In this document: piece after piece, positions 38,968 to 48,871 of the stretch
Numbering within the stretch: the stretch's first letter is position 1
How the letters are laid out: the number at the start of each line of letters is the position of its first letter
From: Verrucomicrobiota bacterium
GTDB lineage: Bacteria > Verrucomicrobiota > Verrucomicrobiia > Limisphaerales > JADLHS01
Length of the DNA: 52,584 bases
NCBI GenBank assembly: GCA_029573725.1
Contig: JAKQDQ010000038.1
Coordinates: 1-52,584, forward strand
Direction of reading: 5' to 3'
Notes under the pieces: generated by a model
What the model saw: the letters and a program-made list of their open reading frames with translations, nothing else
What the model was told of the DNA's origin: nothing
Databases searched by the model: none
Program-made: the position numbers and the translations under genes

Positions 38968-39612
38968 GTGGAGCCCGCCGCGCGACATCCGTTTCGCACC
39001 TTGTGGATCGGCGTTGTCCTGCTGGGACTCATTTTGATTCTCGGTGCCGTCATCTCCCGGCGGCACGCTGCGGCGATTGCCCTCCCCGTGCTCGGCGTGG
39101 TGCAGGATTTCGCCTTGACCAATCAATTGGGCCAGCCAGTGACGCTGGCCGATTTGCAAGGCAAGGTCTGGCTGGCGGACATCATTTTCACCCGGTGTCC
39201 GGGCCCCTGCCCGCGCATGACCCGGCAGATGGCCGAAATTCAAAGATCCCTTGCCGGGAAGGCCCCGGTGCGGCTGGTTTCGCTGACTACGGATCCGGGT
39301 TACGATTCGCCCGTGGTTCTCAGCAATTATGCCCGGCGTTTCGACGCCGATCCGCAGCGCTGGCAATTTTTGACCGGGACGAAAACCGCCATTGCCGGCC
39401 TGGCCATTGACAGTCTCAAACTGACGGCACTTGAAAAATCCGCGGCCGACCGGACCAGTGAGGAGGATCTGTTCATTCACAGCACCATTTTTGTGCTGGT
39501 GGACAAGCAGGGCCGGTTGCGTGGGATTTTTGAGACGAGCGATGCGGATCAGGAATGGGCGCAGGTGCGGCCTGCCATTCTGGCGGCCATCCGGCAGCTC
39601 GAACGTGAATAA
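38968..39612 (+). CDS. SCO1/SenC-type copper chaperone
   Basis: 214 residues from GTG 38968. One N-terminal membrane anchor (LWIGVVLLGLILILGAVI) is followed by a thioredoxin fold with the copper-binding CPGPC (Cys77, Cys81) and His171 in LFIHSTIFVLVD. SCO proteins deliver or reduce copper at the CuA site of subunit II, in line with its place just after coxB. Confidence 0.92.
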   Translation: MEPAARHPFRTLWIGVVLLGLILILGAVISRRHAAAIALPVLGVVQDFALTNQLGQPVTLADLQGKVWLADIIFTRCPGPCPRMTRQMAEIQRSLAGKAPVRLVSLTTDPGYDSPVVLSNYARRFDADPQRWQFLTGTKTAIAGLAIDSLKLTALEKSAADRTSEEDLFIHSTIFVLVDKQGRLRGIFETSDADQEWAQVRPAILAAIRQLERE

Positions 39613-39922
39613 TCCGCGCCCGGCTGGATCGCTGCAGTCGCCGTTTCCAGGTCCAGCCTCGACCGCCCCGGGTTTCCTTGGGTGGTCCGGGTGGGCGGTC
39701 ACGGTGGCGCCCCGGGCGGATGTTGGAACGTCCAGCGGGGAGCGCCGCAGCCATGCCCGTCGCGACGAAAGCCGTAATTCCGTCCCGGGCAAAAGCTGCT
39801 TGCAACCGGCCGGCCGCGCGTTGACTCACGGCAAAATGTTACCGGAGACGGGAGTCGTCAGGCCGAAACCGACGTCGAACGCCGGGGCTCGCCAGGGTGC
39901 GGCGTTTTGAGTTAACCTGCCG
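39613..39922. other. Intergenic region with no recognised gene
   Basis: 310 GC-rich bases between the SCO gene and the large quinoprotein fusion. No convincing frame, promoter or terminator was seen. Confidence 0.4.
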
Positions 39923-42900
39923 ATGCCAATCGTGAAAATTCTGGACGCCATGATTTCCGGGTTCTTCCAACCTGTCGCTGCCCTTGTGGCAGTTTTGGGG
40001 GTGGCGCCGGCTGGAGGGTGTTTTCCGTTGGCGCGCTGCCAGTGCGAAAGACGATTCGCGGGCGCGCGCCAGGGGCTGTGTGGCGTCCTGCTCGCTCTGG
40101 GGTTGGCGGGAGGTGCGCCGGGAATCTGCCGCGCCGATACGGCCATTTTTGCGCGGTCCAATCTGATGGCGTGGTGCATCGTGCCGTTTGACACCCAGCG
40201 GCGCGGACCGGAGGCGCGCGCGCAGATGCTGGCGCGGCTCGGGATTCCCCGGCTCGCCTACGATTGGCGCGCGGAACACATCCCCACGTTTGATGCGGAG
40301 GTGGCGGCCATGCAGCGTCACGGCATTGAACTGGCCGCCTGGTGGTTTCCCGACGAACTGAACGCTGCGGCCCGGGCCATCCTCGAATGCATTGAGCGCA
40401 ATCGCCTCCATCCCCAATTGTGGGTCATGTTGGAGGGCGGACCGCACTTGCGTTGGGAACAGGCGTTTGAGGCCACCGCCGCGGCGCAGGCCGCGCATGT
40501 GGAACGCCTGGTGGCGCGCGTGAAACCCCTCGCGGTGGCCGCGGCGCAGCGCGGATGCCAGATCGCGCTGTATAATCACGGCGGATGGTCTGGCGTTCCG
40601 GAAAATCAGCTCCAAATCATTCGGCAGCTGCGACAGGACGGCGTCACGAATGTGGGCATGGTTTACACGCAGCATCACGGTCATGGTGAAATCAGCCGGT
40701 TCGCCGGGGTGTTCGAGCAGATGAAGCCTTATCTGCTGGCCATCACCTTGAATGGCATGATGCAGGACGGCGACCGGCTCGGACACGATCTGGGCACGAT
40801 GCCCCTCGGGCAGGGCGATGAGGATCTGCGCCTGCTGCGCGTCATCAAGGACAGCGGCTGGTCCGGTCCGGTGGGCCTCATCCTGGAGGTCAATGCGGAT
40901 GCCGAGGTGCGTTTGCAGGATAATCTCGACGGACTGGACTGGTTGCGCGCGCAGCTGGACGGCCGGCCGGCAGGACCCAGGCCGCGGCCGCGCAGCTGGC
41001 GGAGGCCCGAAACCGCGCCTCCCGTTGCCTCCCCGCCGGCCGCGGCCGCTTCCGCGCGCGGACTGGTTCTCGCAGGCAAACCTGAATATCGTGAGCGTCC
41101 GCTCACGATCGAATGCCGGGCCCGGCTCAACAGCGCGCAGGACTTCAACATCCTGGTGGCCAGCGATCCCAAAACCTCGGCGGAGCATTGGGAGCTTTAT
41201 GCCTATGCCGGCAGTGGCGGGTTCAGTCTTTATCAGCCGGGCCGCGGTGGTGAATTTCAATCCGCGGTGAACATCTGCGACGGACAATGGCATCACCTCG
41301 CCGCTGTCCTGGAAGCCCGCCGCGTCCGCCTTTACGTGGACGGCGCGTTGGTGAAGGACGCGCCCGCACCACCGCGGCAGGGGCAGCCGCTGCCGGGCGG
41401 ACTGGCCATCGGCCAACTGGTCGAGGGCACCATTGGTTGTGACGGCGAGGTCGAGCAGGTGCGGATTTCGAGGGGCGTGCGGGAGATTACCCCGCAATCG
41501 GCGGCCGTCCCGCTGGAGAGCGACGCGCAAACCCTCGGTTGGTGGCAACTGGCGGCGGCTGGTCAACCGCAGCGCGATTCCCAATACTGGACCGTCGAAG
41601 ATGCGGCGGCCCGCGCCCGGCTGCCGCTGTATCAAATCATTCCGGCGGCGTCACCGGAAGCGCTCACGCCGACGGATGGTCTGCCCGCGCGGGAAACATT
41701 CCGCACCTGGCATCGTTCGCACGGGGACAACGGGGGGCGGCGGTTTTCGGCCCTGGATCAGATCAACCGCCTGAATGTCACCAACCTGCAGGTTGCCTGG
41801 GTGTATCATTCCGGCGACGGCAGCAACTTCATTCAATGCAACCCGATCATTGTCGGCGACGTCATGTATGCCCCCACGTCCGGCAAGCACCTTGCCGCCG
41901 TCAACGCAGCAACCGGAGTTGAGGTGTGGCGTTTCAAGCCGGAGGGCAAGCCGGCCTGGCGCGGGTTGATCTACCGGCCGGCGGAGGAGGCCGGCGCGAG
42001 CGCCCGGCTCCTGTTTTGCGCGGGCAAGTTCCTCTACGCGTTGGACCCGAAAACAGGCCGGCCCATTCCCGATTTTGGCGACGGCGGCAAGGTCCTGCTG
42101 CCGGGTGCGGCCCCCGGCGATTTCGGTGCCGCCACGGCCGGCCCCGCCCTTTTCGAGCGCATCCTCGTCGTGCCCGGATTCGAGAAGGATGTCTGGGGCT
42201 TTGACGCGATCACCGGCCGGCACCTGTGGACGTTCCACACGGTGCCGCATCCCGGAGAGCTTGGGTATGACACCTGGGACCGTCCGGTCGCCTATGGCGC
42301 GAATTGCTGGGGCGGCATGGCGATGGACGAAGGGCGGGGCATTGCCTACGTCACCACCGGCGGACCGAAGCCCAACTTCATTGGTGTGGGGCATCGGGGC
42401 GATAATTTGTTCGCCAATTGCCTGATCGCCCTGGATGCCCGCACCGGTCGCCGGCTGTGGCACTTGCAGGAGGTGCGCCACGACCTGTGGGATCTGGACA
42501 TTCCCGCGCCGCCCAACCTGGCCACCATCACCCGCAACGGCAAGCGTGTGGACGTGGTGGCCGCAGTCACCAAAGTTGGGCATACGCTGTTGTGCGACCG
42601 CGTCACCGGCGAGCCGATTTTTCCCTTCCGCCTGCGCCGCGCCCCCACCAGCGATCTGCCCGGCGAGCGTACCGCGCCGTATCAGCCGGATTTGGAATTG
42701 CCAGAACCCTTCGCCCGTCAGGAATTCACCCGGGCGGACCTGACGGAGCGGACCGAGGCCGCGGCAGAGTTTGCCCTGACCCAGTTCAAAAGCGCCACCA
42801 CGGGCTGGTTTCGTCCCGCCAGTGAGGGGCGGGTGAATCTTTTTTTCAACATTGACGGGGGAGCGGAATGGACCGGCGCGTGCGTGGATCCGGACACCGG

Positions 42901-43696
42901 GCGGTTGTATGTGACGGCGAATCACCTGGGCTGGTTCATCACCGTGGCGCGCGATGACGATCCGCCTGACGATCCCCATGCGCCCAAAACGTCGGGCCGG
43001 CAAATTTACGACACCCTCTGCGCGCAATGTCACGGAGCCGATCGCATGGGCCTGGGCACGGCCCCCGCCCTGCGGGGCTTACGCCACCGGTTGACCGATG
43101 AACAGATCATGCTCCAGATCCGCCGGGGCAGCAACGCGATGCCCGCGCATCCCGAGAGCGTCCTCAATAACGCCGACCTCCAGCGCCTGGTGGACTTTTT
43201 GATGGTGCGGGACCGGCCCGCGCCCGCTCCGGCGGTGGTGACGGAACGTCCCCGTTATCGCGACGCCGGGTATCCCAAGTTTTATGATCCGGAAGGGTAT
43301 CCGGCAAACAAGCCGCCGTGGGGGTCATTGAGCTGCCTGGATCTCAACACCGGCAAACTGCTCTGGCAAGTGCCGCATGGTGAGTACCCGGAACTCGCCG
43401 CCCAAGGCGTGCCGAAAACCGGCACGGAAAACTACGGCGGGGCCATCGTCACCGCGGGCGGACTGGTCTTTTGCGCCGGCACCCGCGACAACAAGCTGTG
43501 GGCTTACGACAAGGACACGGGCGCCGCGCTTTGGTCGGGGCAGTTGCCGTTCACCGGCAATGCACCTCCCGCCACCTACGCGGTGAACGGGCGGCAATAT
43601 GTCGTCATTGCCGCGTGTGGTGGGAACAAGCTCGGCACGCCTTATGGAGACGCGTACGTGGCGTTTGCGCTGCCGCCGGGCCGGCACGATCAATGA
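39923..43696 (+). CDS. TIM-barrel / LamG / PQQ-dehydrogenase / cytochrome c fusion protein
   Basis: 1257 residues. A signal region ([20 protein letters not shown], residues about 52-71) is oddly far from ATG 39923, so a TTG start nearer to it is possible. Residues about 75-350 resemble sugar-phosphate isomerase/epimerase TIM barrels ([27 protein letters not shown]). About 392-530 form a LamG-like jelly roll ([22 protein letters not shown]). From 594 to the end comes a quinoprotein beta-propeller ([34 protein letters not shown]) with an inserted c-type cytochrome, CAQCH at 1033-1037 with a later Met. Probably a periplasmic sugar or polyol oxidase passing electrons via its heme. Substrate unknown. 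Confidence 0.88.
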   Translation: MPIVKILDAMISGFFQPVAALVAVLGVAPAGGCFPLARCQCERRFAGARQGLCGVLLALGLAGGAPGICRADTAIFARSNLMAWCIVPFDTQRRGPEARAQMLARLGIPRLAYDWRAEHIPTFDAEVAAMQRHGIELAAWWFPDELNAAARAILECIERNRLHPQLWVMLEGGPHLRWEQAFEATAAAQAAHVERLVARVKPLAVAAAQRGCQIALYNHGGWSGVPENQLQIIRQLRQDGVTNVGMVYTQHHGHGEISRFAGVFEQMKPYLLAITLNGMMQDGDRLGHDLGTMPLGQGDEDLRLLRVIKDSGWSGPVGLILEVNADAEVRLQDNLDGLDWLRAQLDGRPAGPRPRPRSWRRPETAPPVASPPAAAASARGLVLAGKPEYRERPLTIECRARLNSAQDFNILVASDPKTSAEHWELYAYAGSGGFSLYQPGRGGEFQSAVNICDGQWHHLAAVLEARRVRLYVDGALVKDAPAPPRQGQPLPGGLAIGQLVEGTIGCDGEVEQVRISRGVREITPQSAAVPLESDAQTLGWWQLAAAGQPQRDSQYWTVEDAAARARLPLYQIIPAASPEALTPTDGLPARETFRTWHRSHGDNGGRRFSALDQINRLNVTNLQVAWVYHSGDGSNFIQCNPIIVGDVMYAPTSGKHLAAVNAATGVEVWRFKPEGKPAWRGLIYRPAEEAGASARLLFCAGKFLYALDPKTGRPIPDFGDGGKVLLPGAAPGDFGAATAGPALFERILVVPGFEKDVWGFDAITGRHLWTFHTVPHPGELGYDTWDRPVAYGANCWGGMAMDEGRGIAYVTTGGPKPNFIGVGHRGDNLFANCLIALDARTGRRLWHLQEVRHDLWDLDIPAPPNLATITRNGKRVDVVAAVTKVGHTLLCDRVTGEPIFPFRLRRAPTSDLPGERTAPYQPDLELPEPFARQEFTRADLTERTEAAAEFALTQFKSATTGWFRPASEGRVNLFFNIDGGAEWTGACVDPDTGRLYVTANHLGWFITVARDDDPPDDPHAPKTSGRQIYDTLCAQCHGADRMGLGTAPALRGLRHRLTDEQIMLQIRRGSNAMPAHPESVLNNADLQRLVDFLMVRDRPAPAPAVVTERPRYRDAGYPKFYDPEGYPANKPPWGSLSCLDLNTGKLLWQVPHGEYPELAAQGVPKTGTENYGGAIVTAGGLVFCAGTRDNKLWAYDKDTGAALWSGQLPFTGNAPPATYAVNGRQYVVIAACGGNKLGTPYGDAYVAFALPPGRHDQ

Positions 43697-43703
43697 ATCC
43701 GCC

Positions 43704-44393
43704 ATGCGCCGCGCGTTCACTCTCATGGAATTGCTGGTGGTCATTGTCATCCTCGGTCTTCTCGCCGCGCTGCTGCTCCCGGCTTTGAACCGGGCCCGGG
43801 CGCGGGCGCGGCAGGCGTCCTGTCTTTCCAACCTCCACCAAATCGGCCTGGGTTTTGCCCTGTACCTCGCGGACGCTGCAGACCGTTTTCCCGATCAGCG
43901 CGGTTTGAAGCGGGCGCTCGGCTACCGGCCATGGACTGACTGGCCGCCCTCCGATCCGCGAGGCGGTTGGGCGGCCGTCACGCTGCACCAGGAACTGAAC
44001 GCCGCGCGGGTCTGGTTGTGCGCGGAACTGGCGGGCACGCCGCAACTGAGGACACGGCCGCAGTGCGTGCAGTGGGCGCGCACGAACGAGCCGGCCTCGG
44101 CGGTGGGCTATTGGCTCTGGCGTTTCGACCGGATCGAAGCACCGGTGCCGCTGGACAATTTCTGGCTCAAGACGCCATCGCAGGCATTGATGGATTTGCG
44201 CGCAGCCAACAATCCCATCGCAGGGCGGCCGGCGGCGTTGGGGGACGTGGAACTGGCGGTGGACCCGTATTTTCCCCGCACCGCGCCCACCGTGGCGGCG
44301 GAACTCAAGGGGGTTGCCGTACACCGTGGCGGGCGCAACCAATTGATGTTGGACTTGCGCGCCGAGTTCGTTCGCGACCCACGACTGCGCTGA
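43704..44393 (+). CDS. Prepilin-like protein
   Basis: 229 residues from ATG 43704. [48 protein letters not shown] is the type IV prepilin cleavage and methylation site with assembly helix. The remainder is a globular domain with [21 protein letters not shown], a variant of the H-X-DG end seen in related pseudopilins. It lies 7 bases after the quinoprotein fusion and could be co-transcribed with it. Confidence 0.85.
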   Translation: MRRAFTLMELLVVIVILGLLAALLLPALNRARARARQASCLSNLHQIGLGFALYLADAADRFPDQRGLKRALGYRPWTDWPPSDPRGGWAAVTLHQELNAARVWLCAELAGTPQLRTRPQCVQWARTNEPASAVGYWLWRFDRIEAPVPLDNFWLKTPSQALMDLRAANNPIAGRPAALGDVELAVDPYFPRTAPTVAAELKGVAVHRGGRNQLMLDLRAEFVRDPRLR

Positions 44394-44568
44394 ACCGGCC
44401 GACCGCCGGCGCGCGCCTCTTCCGCCGCCTCACGCTGATGGTTGTCTTGGGTGGAGTGATTGCGCTACCATTTGGGAAGGGGCCGGGTTTGCCATCGGGC
44501 CGACCGCCCCACGCGATCCGGGGACGCGTTCCGCGTCCGGGTTGGCGGGAACTCAAGCCGTTGGCAGT

Positions 44569-45231
44569 ATGACACAATCTTCCATCATGGCTCTGGCCGG
44601 GGGCCTCGAACTGGCATTCTGGAAACCAATGCGCTCGCCGCAGGAATTCACCGGGGTTTGCGCAGCCGCGCGCGATCACGGCGTCCGCGCCCTGCTCGTG
44701 GCGAGCGCGCAACTGCCTGCGGCGGCGGCGGCGCTGGAGGAAAGCGCCACGCAGTTGATTGCGTGGGTGGGGTTTCCGCTGGGGCTGAATGATCGCGATG
44801 TGAAGCGTTATGAGACAGAGGTGGCGATTGATCTGGGCGCCCAGGAAATCGAGCTGGTGCTGAGTTTGGACCAGCTGAAGCATGGGAATTCCCGCCTGTT
44901 GTTGCGGGAGATTCATGATGTGGTGGAGGCGGCGGAGGAACGACCGGTGTGCGTGGCGTTCGAACATGCCGCCGTGACGCCCGCAGAGTGGACGCGGCTC
45001 ATCGAACTGGTGGCGGATTCCGGGGTGAAAGCCGTGGCCACCGGCACGGATTTCTGGCCGGACGGCCGGGTCAGCAGGGAGGAGATCAAGGCGCTCCGCG
45101 ACGCGCTGGCGCCGCAGATCTCACTCAAAGCGGTCGGCAACATCCGTAACCCGGAGGCGGCGCGCGAGTTGATGGCCGCCGGGGCCGCGCGGATCGGGAC
45201 CGCGGATGCCTGGTTTTTGAAACCGTCGTGA
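44569..45231 (+). CDS. DeoC-like aldolase
   Basis: 220 residues from ATG 44569. The (beta/alpha)8 pattern and the segment ISLKAVGNIRNPEAARELMAAGAARIGTADAW match the DeoC/deoxyribose-phosphate aldolase family, with the proton-relay Lys in LKAVG. The Schiff-base region reads VKAVATGTDFWPDG where DeoC usually has VKTSTGF, so the Lys appears one residue further from the TG, or absent by strict alignment. It may act on another aldehyde phosphate, or be a DeoC relative rather than a classical DeoC. Confidence 0.75.
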   Translation: MTQSSIMALAGGLELAFWKPMRSPQEFTGVCAAARDHGVRALLVASAQLPAAAAALEESATQLIAWVGFPLGLNDRDVKRYETEVAIDLGAQEIELVLSLDQLKHGNSRLLLREIHDVVEAAEERPVCVAFEHAAVTPAEWTRLIELVADSGVKAVATGTDFWPDGRVSREEIKALRDALAPQISLKAVGNIRNPEAARELMAAGAARIGTADAWFLKPS

Positions 45232-45280
45232 TGCGGCCCGCATTTGACTTGTCCGGCCTCTCTCGTCACTCTGCTGACTG

Positions 45281-47299
45281 ATGAGTCGGATTCGCCTGTT
45301 GTCGGAACAGGTCGCCAATCAAATCGCCGCAGGCGAGGTGATTGAGCGACCGGCGAGCATCGTCAAGGAACTGGTTGAAAACTCGCTGGATGCCGGGGCG
45401 GCGCGCATTCTTGTGGAGATCCAGGCGGGCGGGCGCAGTCTGGTGCGGGTGACGGATGATGGCAGCGGGATGAACCGGGACGAGGCGCTGCTCTGTCTCG
45501 AACGGCACGCCACCAGCAAGATCAGCCGGGCCGAGGATCTGGCGGTGATTGCGACCATGGGATTTCGGGGGGAGGCGCTACCCAGCATCGCCAGCGTCAG
45601 TCGTTTCACGTTGACGACCCGCGAACGCGACCAGGCGGCGCCGGAAGGCACGCAAGTAGTGGTCAATGGCGGCCGGATTATGGCGGTGAAAGCGGCCGGT
45701 TGCGCCCCCGGCACGAGTGTCGAGGTGCGCCAGTTGTTTTTCAACCTGCCCGCCCGCCGGAAATTTTTGCGGACGGAGGAAACCGAGGCCGCCCACATCC
45801 AGCATTATCTCACGCTGGCAGCCCTGGCGTTTCCGCACGTGGCGTTCACCTTTCTCAAGGACGGGCGCACGGTCTGGCAGCTGCCGGCGCAGCGTTCGGG
45901 CGCGGCGCCGACGGAACAACTGACCGCCTTGCGGGAGCGGATTCGCGCGCTGCTCGGCGAGGTAAAACTGGTCGCGGTGGATTTCACGGCGACGATTGCG
46001 GGAGGCGGAGAATCATTGGACGAGACGGAATCTTTCGAAACCGCGCTTCCCGGGCCGCCGCCGGCGGGTGCCGGAGCACGGTCGCAGCTGCGAGTCTGGG
46101 GATGGCTGGGCGCGCCGGGGGTATCACGGGCAAACCGCCAGGATCAGCATGTGTTTGTGAATCGCCGCCCCGTGGAAAATCGTGGCGTCAATTTTGCCCT
46201 GCTGGAGGGCTACCACACCGCGTTGATGAAGGGACGCTATCCGGTGGGTTGTTTGTTTCTGGAGATTGATCCGGCGGCGGTGGACGTGAACATTCATCCC
46301 ACCAAGCGCGAGGTGAAGTTCCATCGCGAGCGGGAGGTCTCCCGCGCCGTGGCGGAGGCGGTGCGGCAGGCGTTGCTGACCTTTCACCAGTCCGGTCCGG
46401 CGGTGGCGGAACCGGACCCGATGCGCCGGAACATCGTCGGGTCGGCCGCGCCATTGGCGGTGGGCCGGGATTTGACATTGCCGCGCGAACTGACGACTCC
46501 GCCGTTGCCCCACTTTTCCAGTCCGCCGTCGGTGGCGGTGTCGCGCGCCCCTGCACCGGGCGCATTAAAAATGGGATTCGCGCCGGCGCGCCCGGAGGCG
46601 GCGCGTCCCCCGGTGCCGCTCCCGCCCGCAGCCGCCCCCCCGGAGAACGGCGGCAAGGAGGCGCCCCGCGCACCGGAATCATCCCCAGCCGCCGGGGCGG
46701 CGGTGCCGTTGCTGGCCGTGCCGCTGCGCCTGGTGGGCGTGATTGGGCGGCTATACGTCGTCCTGGAGTCGGATCGGGGACTGGTGCTGCTGGATCAGCA
46801 CGCGGCGCATGAGCGCATTTTATTCGAGCAGATGTTGACGCGCCTGGAGCGCAAGGAGCTCGCACCGTCGCAAAAACTGCTGCTGCCGGAGACGGTTGAA
46901 CTGTCGCCGCGGGACGCCAGTTTTCTGCGCGGCCAGTTGGAGTTGTTGACGCGTCTCGGCGTGGGTTTGAGTGAGTTTGGCGAGCAGACCTTTTTATTGG
47001 ACGCACTGCCACCGTTCGTCAAGGTGGGCGATGCGCGGCAGTTCATGCTCGATCTGGTGGATGAACTGAAGGCTGCGGGACAGGGCATCAATTCCGCGCG
47101 GTTGGGGGAGGCGGTGGTGGCAAAAACGGTTTGCCGCCACGCGGTGAAGGCCAATGATCCCCTGGCGGGGCCGGAATTGGAGAACCTGGTTGCGGACCTG
47201 CGTCATTGCGCCATGCCGTACACCTGTCCGCACGGGCGTCCCACGCTCATCGAGCTGGATTACCGCGAATTGGAACGGAAGTTTGGCCGCGCCCAATGA
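45281..47299 (+). CDS. mutL: DNA mismatch repair protein MutL (endonuclease type)
   Basis: 672 residues. The GHKL ATPase motifs are AAGEVIERPASIVKELVENSLDAGA, DDGSGM, HATSKI and MGFRGEALPSIASVS. After a Pro-rich linker the C-terminal domain carries DQHAAHERILFE (505-516), which fits the DQHA(X)2E(X)4E endonuclease motif of MutL proteins from organisms without MutH. It nicks the error-containing strand after MutS binding. Its stop overlaps bioD by 4 bases. Confidence 0.97.
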   Translation: MSRIRLLSEQVANQIAAGEVIERPASIVKELVENSLDAGAARILVEIQAGGRSLVRVTDDGSGMNRDEALLCLERHATSKISRAEDLAVIATMGFRGEALPSIASVSRFTLTTRERDQAAPEGTQVVVNGGRIMAVKAAGCAPGTSVEVRQLFFNLPARRKFLRTEETEAAHIQHYLTLAALAFPHVAFTFLKDGRTVWQLPAQRSGAAPTEQLTALRERIRALLGEVKLVAVDFTATIAGGGESLDETESFETALPGPPPAGAGARSQLRVWGWLGAPGVSRANRQDQHVFVNRRPVENRGVNFALLEGYHTALMKGRYPVGCLFLEIDPAAVDVNIHPTKREVKFHREREVSRAVAEAVRQALLTFHQSGPAVAEPDPMRRNIVGSAAPLAVGRDLTLPRELTTPPLPHFSSPPSVAVSRAPAPGALKMGFAPARPEAARPPVPLPPAAAPPENGGKEAPRAPESSPAAGAAVPLLAVPLRLVGVIGRLYVVLESDRGLVLLDQHAAHERILFEQMLTRLERKELAPSQKLLLPETVELSPRDASFLRGQLELLTRLGVGLSEFGEQTFLLDALPPFVKVGDARQFMLDLVDELKAAGQGINSARLGEAVVAKTVCRHAVKANDPLAGPELENLVADLRHCAMPYTCPHGRPTLIELDYRELERKFGRAQ

Positions 47300-47907
47300 A
47301 GCCGCCGCAAATTCTTTTCGTGACCGGCACGGACACCGGCGTGGGAAAAACGGTTTTTGCGGCGCTGGCCACGCTGCAGTTGCGGCGGCGGGGATTCTGT
47401 GTCGCCGCGTTGAAACCGGTCGCGTCCGGGGGGCGCGGGGATGCGCGGATTTTGCACGCCGCCGCCGGCAAAGTGCTGTCGCTCGACGAGGTGAATCCCT
47501 GGCATTTTCGCGCGCCGATTGCCCCGGTGCTGGCGGCCGCCCGGGAACGTCGCCGGGTGCGCCTGCGCGAAGTGGTGACGCAAATTCGCCGGGTGGGCCG
47601 GGCCTTTGAAGTCGTGGTGGTGGAGGGCGCGGGTGGGTTGCTCAGTCCGTTGGGGGTGGATTTTGATTCGCGCGATCTGCTTCTCGCGCTGGCCGCCAGG
47701 CCGGTGGTGGTTTGTCCCAACAAACTGGGTGCGATCAATCAGGTGCGCCTGGCGCTGGAGGCATTGCCGGTGCGGCTCCGGCCGGCGGCGCGGGTGGTGC
47801 TGGTGCAACCACCGCGTGCGGACACGGCTAGTCGCACCAATTGGGAGTTATTGCAGAATTTTGTCCGGCCGTCCCAGCTGGGGCTCATGCCCTGGATCAG
47901 GGACTGA
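47296..47907 (+). CDS. bioD: Dethiobiotin synthetase
   Basis: 203 residues. The P-loop GTDTGVGKT (11-19), ALKPVASGG and VVVEGAGGLLSPLGVDFDSRDLLLAL are BioD signatures. It closes the ureido ring of biotin from 7,8-diaminopelargonic acid, CO2 and ATP. The start overlaps the mutL stop. Other bio genes are not in the window; the biotin ligase birA lies about 2 kb downstream. Confidence 0.93.
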   Translation: MKPPQILFVTGTDTGVGKTVFAALATLQLRRRGFCVAALKPVASGGRGDARILHAAAGKVLSLDEVNPWHFRAPIAPVLAAARERRRVRLREVVTQIRRVGRAFEVVVVEGAGGLLSPLGVDFDSRDLLLALAARPVVVCPNKLGAINQVRLALEALPVRLRPAARVVLVQPPRADTASRTNWELLQNFVRPSQLGLMPWIRD

Positions 47908-47928
47908 AGCGGATCGGCGCGCCACCGG

Positions 47929-48678
47929 TCAGCGGCTTTGCTTCAACAGCCATTCATAAAATCCGGGATCGGCGTAGGCCGGTTTCCAGGAGTCGTGTTT
48001 CGTCTGCGGATAGATCGTGAGCCGGATGTTTTTGACCCCGCCTTTTTTGAGGGCATTGACCACGCGTTCAGATTCCGTCACCGGCACGACCTCATCCTCC
48101 GCGCCGTGAAAGGCCCAGATGGGCAGTTGTTGCAAGGCGCTTTTCTTGTCCCAGGTGCCCAGCATCACATCAATCATGTTCGCCCCGCCGCAGATGGGGG
48201 CGATGGCGGCAAATCGTTCCGGGTGGGCGATGCCCAGGTTCCAGGTGCCATAGCCGCCCATGCTGAGCCCGGTCAGGTAAATGCGCTTTTCGTCCACCCG
48301 GTGGGTGGCGACGAGGTGATCAAGCAACGCCAGCAGCGGTTCGTTTTTCCAGAGCTGGTTCGCGGGACACAGCGGCGCGACGATGATGAACGGAAAATGC
48401 TGCCCCTGCTGGACGTGGTGCAGGGGACCGTGGATCGCCACGCGATGGACATCGCTGCCGCGCTCCCCCGCACCGTGGAGGAACAGCATCAGCGGCCATT
48501 TTTTTGACCCGGCCGGGTCGTAGCCGGGCGGCAGGTATTGCAGATATTGCCAGGTGCCGTGGTGGCTGGTTTGCCACTGGAAAGTGGCGGTGGTGATCCT
48601 GGTGTTGGTTTCAGCTGGGACGCTCATGGCGGCAACAAGAAGCAGCAAGGCGAGGGGGAAGCGGAAGCAGGATTTCAT
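47929..48678 (-). CDS. Secreted alpha/beta-hydrolase (esterase/phospholipase-like)
   Basis: 249 residues from ATG 48678, starting with a signal peptide (MKSCFRFPLALLLLVAAMSVPAE). LQYLPPGYDPAGSKKWPLMLFLHGAGERGSD, the nucleophile elbow GLSMGG (Ser139), then GAEDEVVP and TKHDSW supply Ser-Asp-His of the triad. It resembles predicted peptidase/feruloyl-esterase-like hydrolases found beside polysaccharide degradation genes. Substrate is unknown. It faces bioD convergently. Confidence 0.85.
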   Translation of the reverse strand: MKSCFRFPLALLLLVAAMSVPAETNTRITTATFQWQTSHHGTWQYLQYLPPGYDPAGSKKWPLMLFLHGAGERGSDVHRVAIHGPLHHVQQGQHFPFIIVAPLCPANQLWKNEPLLALLDHLVATHRVDEKRIYLTGLSMGGYGTWNLGIAHPERFAAIAPICGGANMIDVMLGTWDKKSALQQLPIWAFHGAEDEVVPVTESERVVNALKKGGVKNIRLTIYPQTKHDSWKPAYADPGFYEWLLKQSR

Positions 48679-48871
48679 AATTTTTCGACGGAGGTGGTGG
48701 CGGCCCTGGCCAAACGCGATGGCGCCGTCGCGTTCGGATGAACCAACCGCCAACGAGGGGCCGCCCGCCGGGCACCGTGCCCAACCCGGGTGGGGCGGCG
48801 GTTGCCGCCGCAAGGGGAAAGGCGAGCGGGGTTGGAGAGTTGTTTCATGCGGGCGGCGTCGAGTCGGTTGG

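Noticed and set aside
39839..41635. 598-codon minus-strand frame opposite the quinoprotein fusion
   Set aside because: Arg/Gly/Pro-rich shadow; the plus strand carries recognisable TIM-barrel and LamG motifs.
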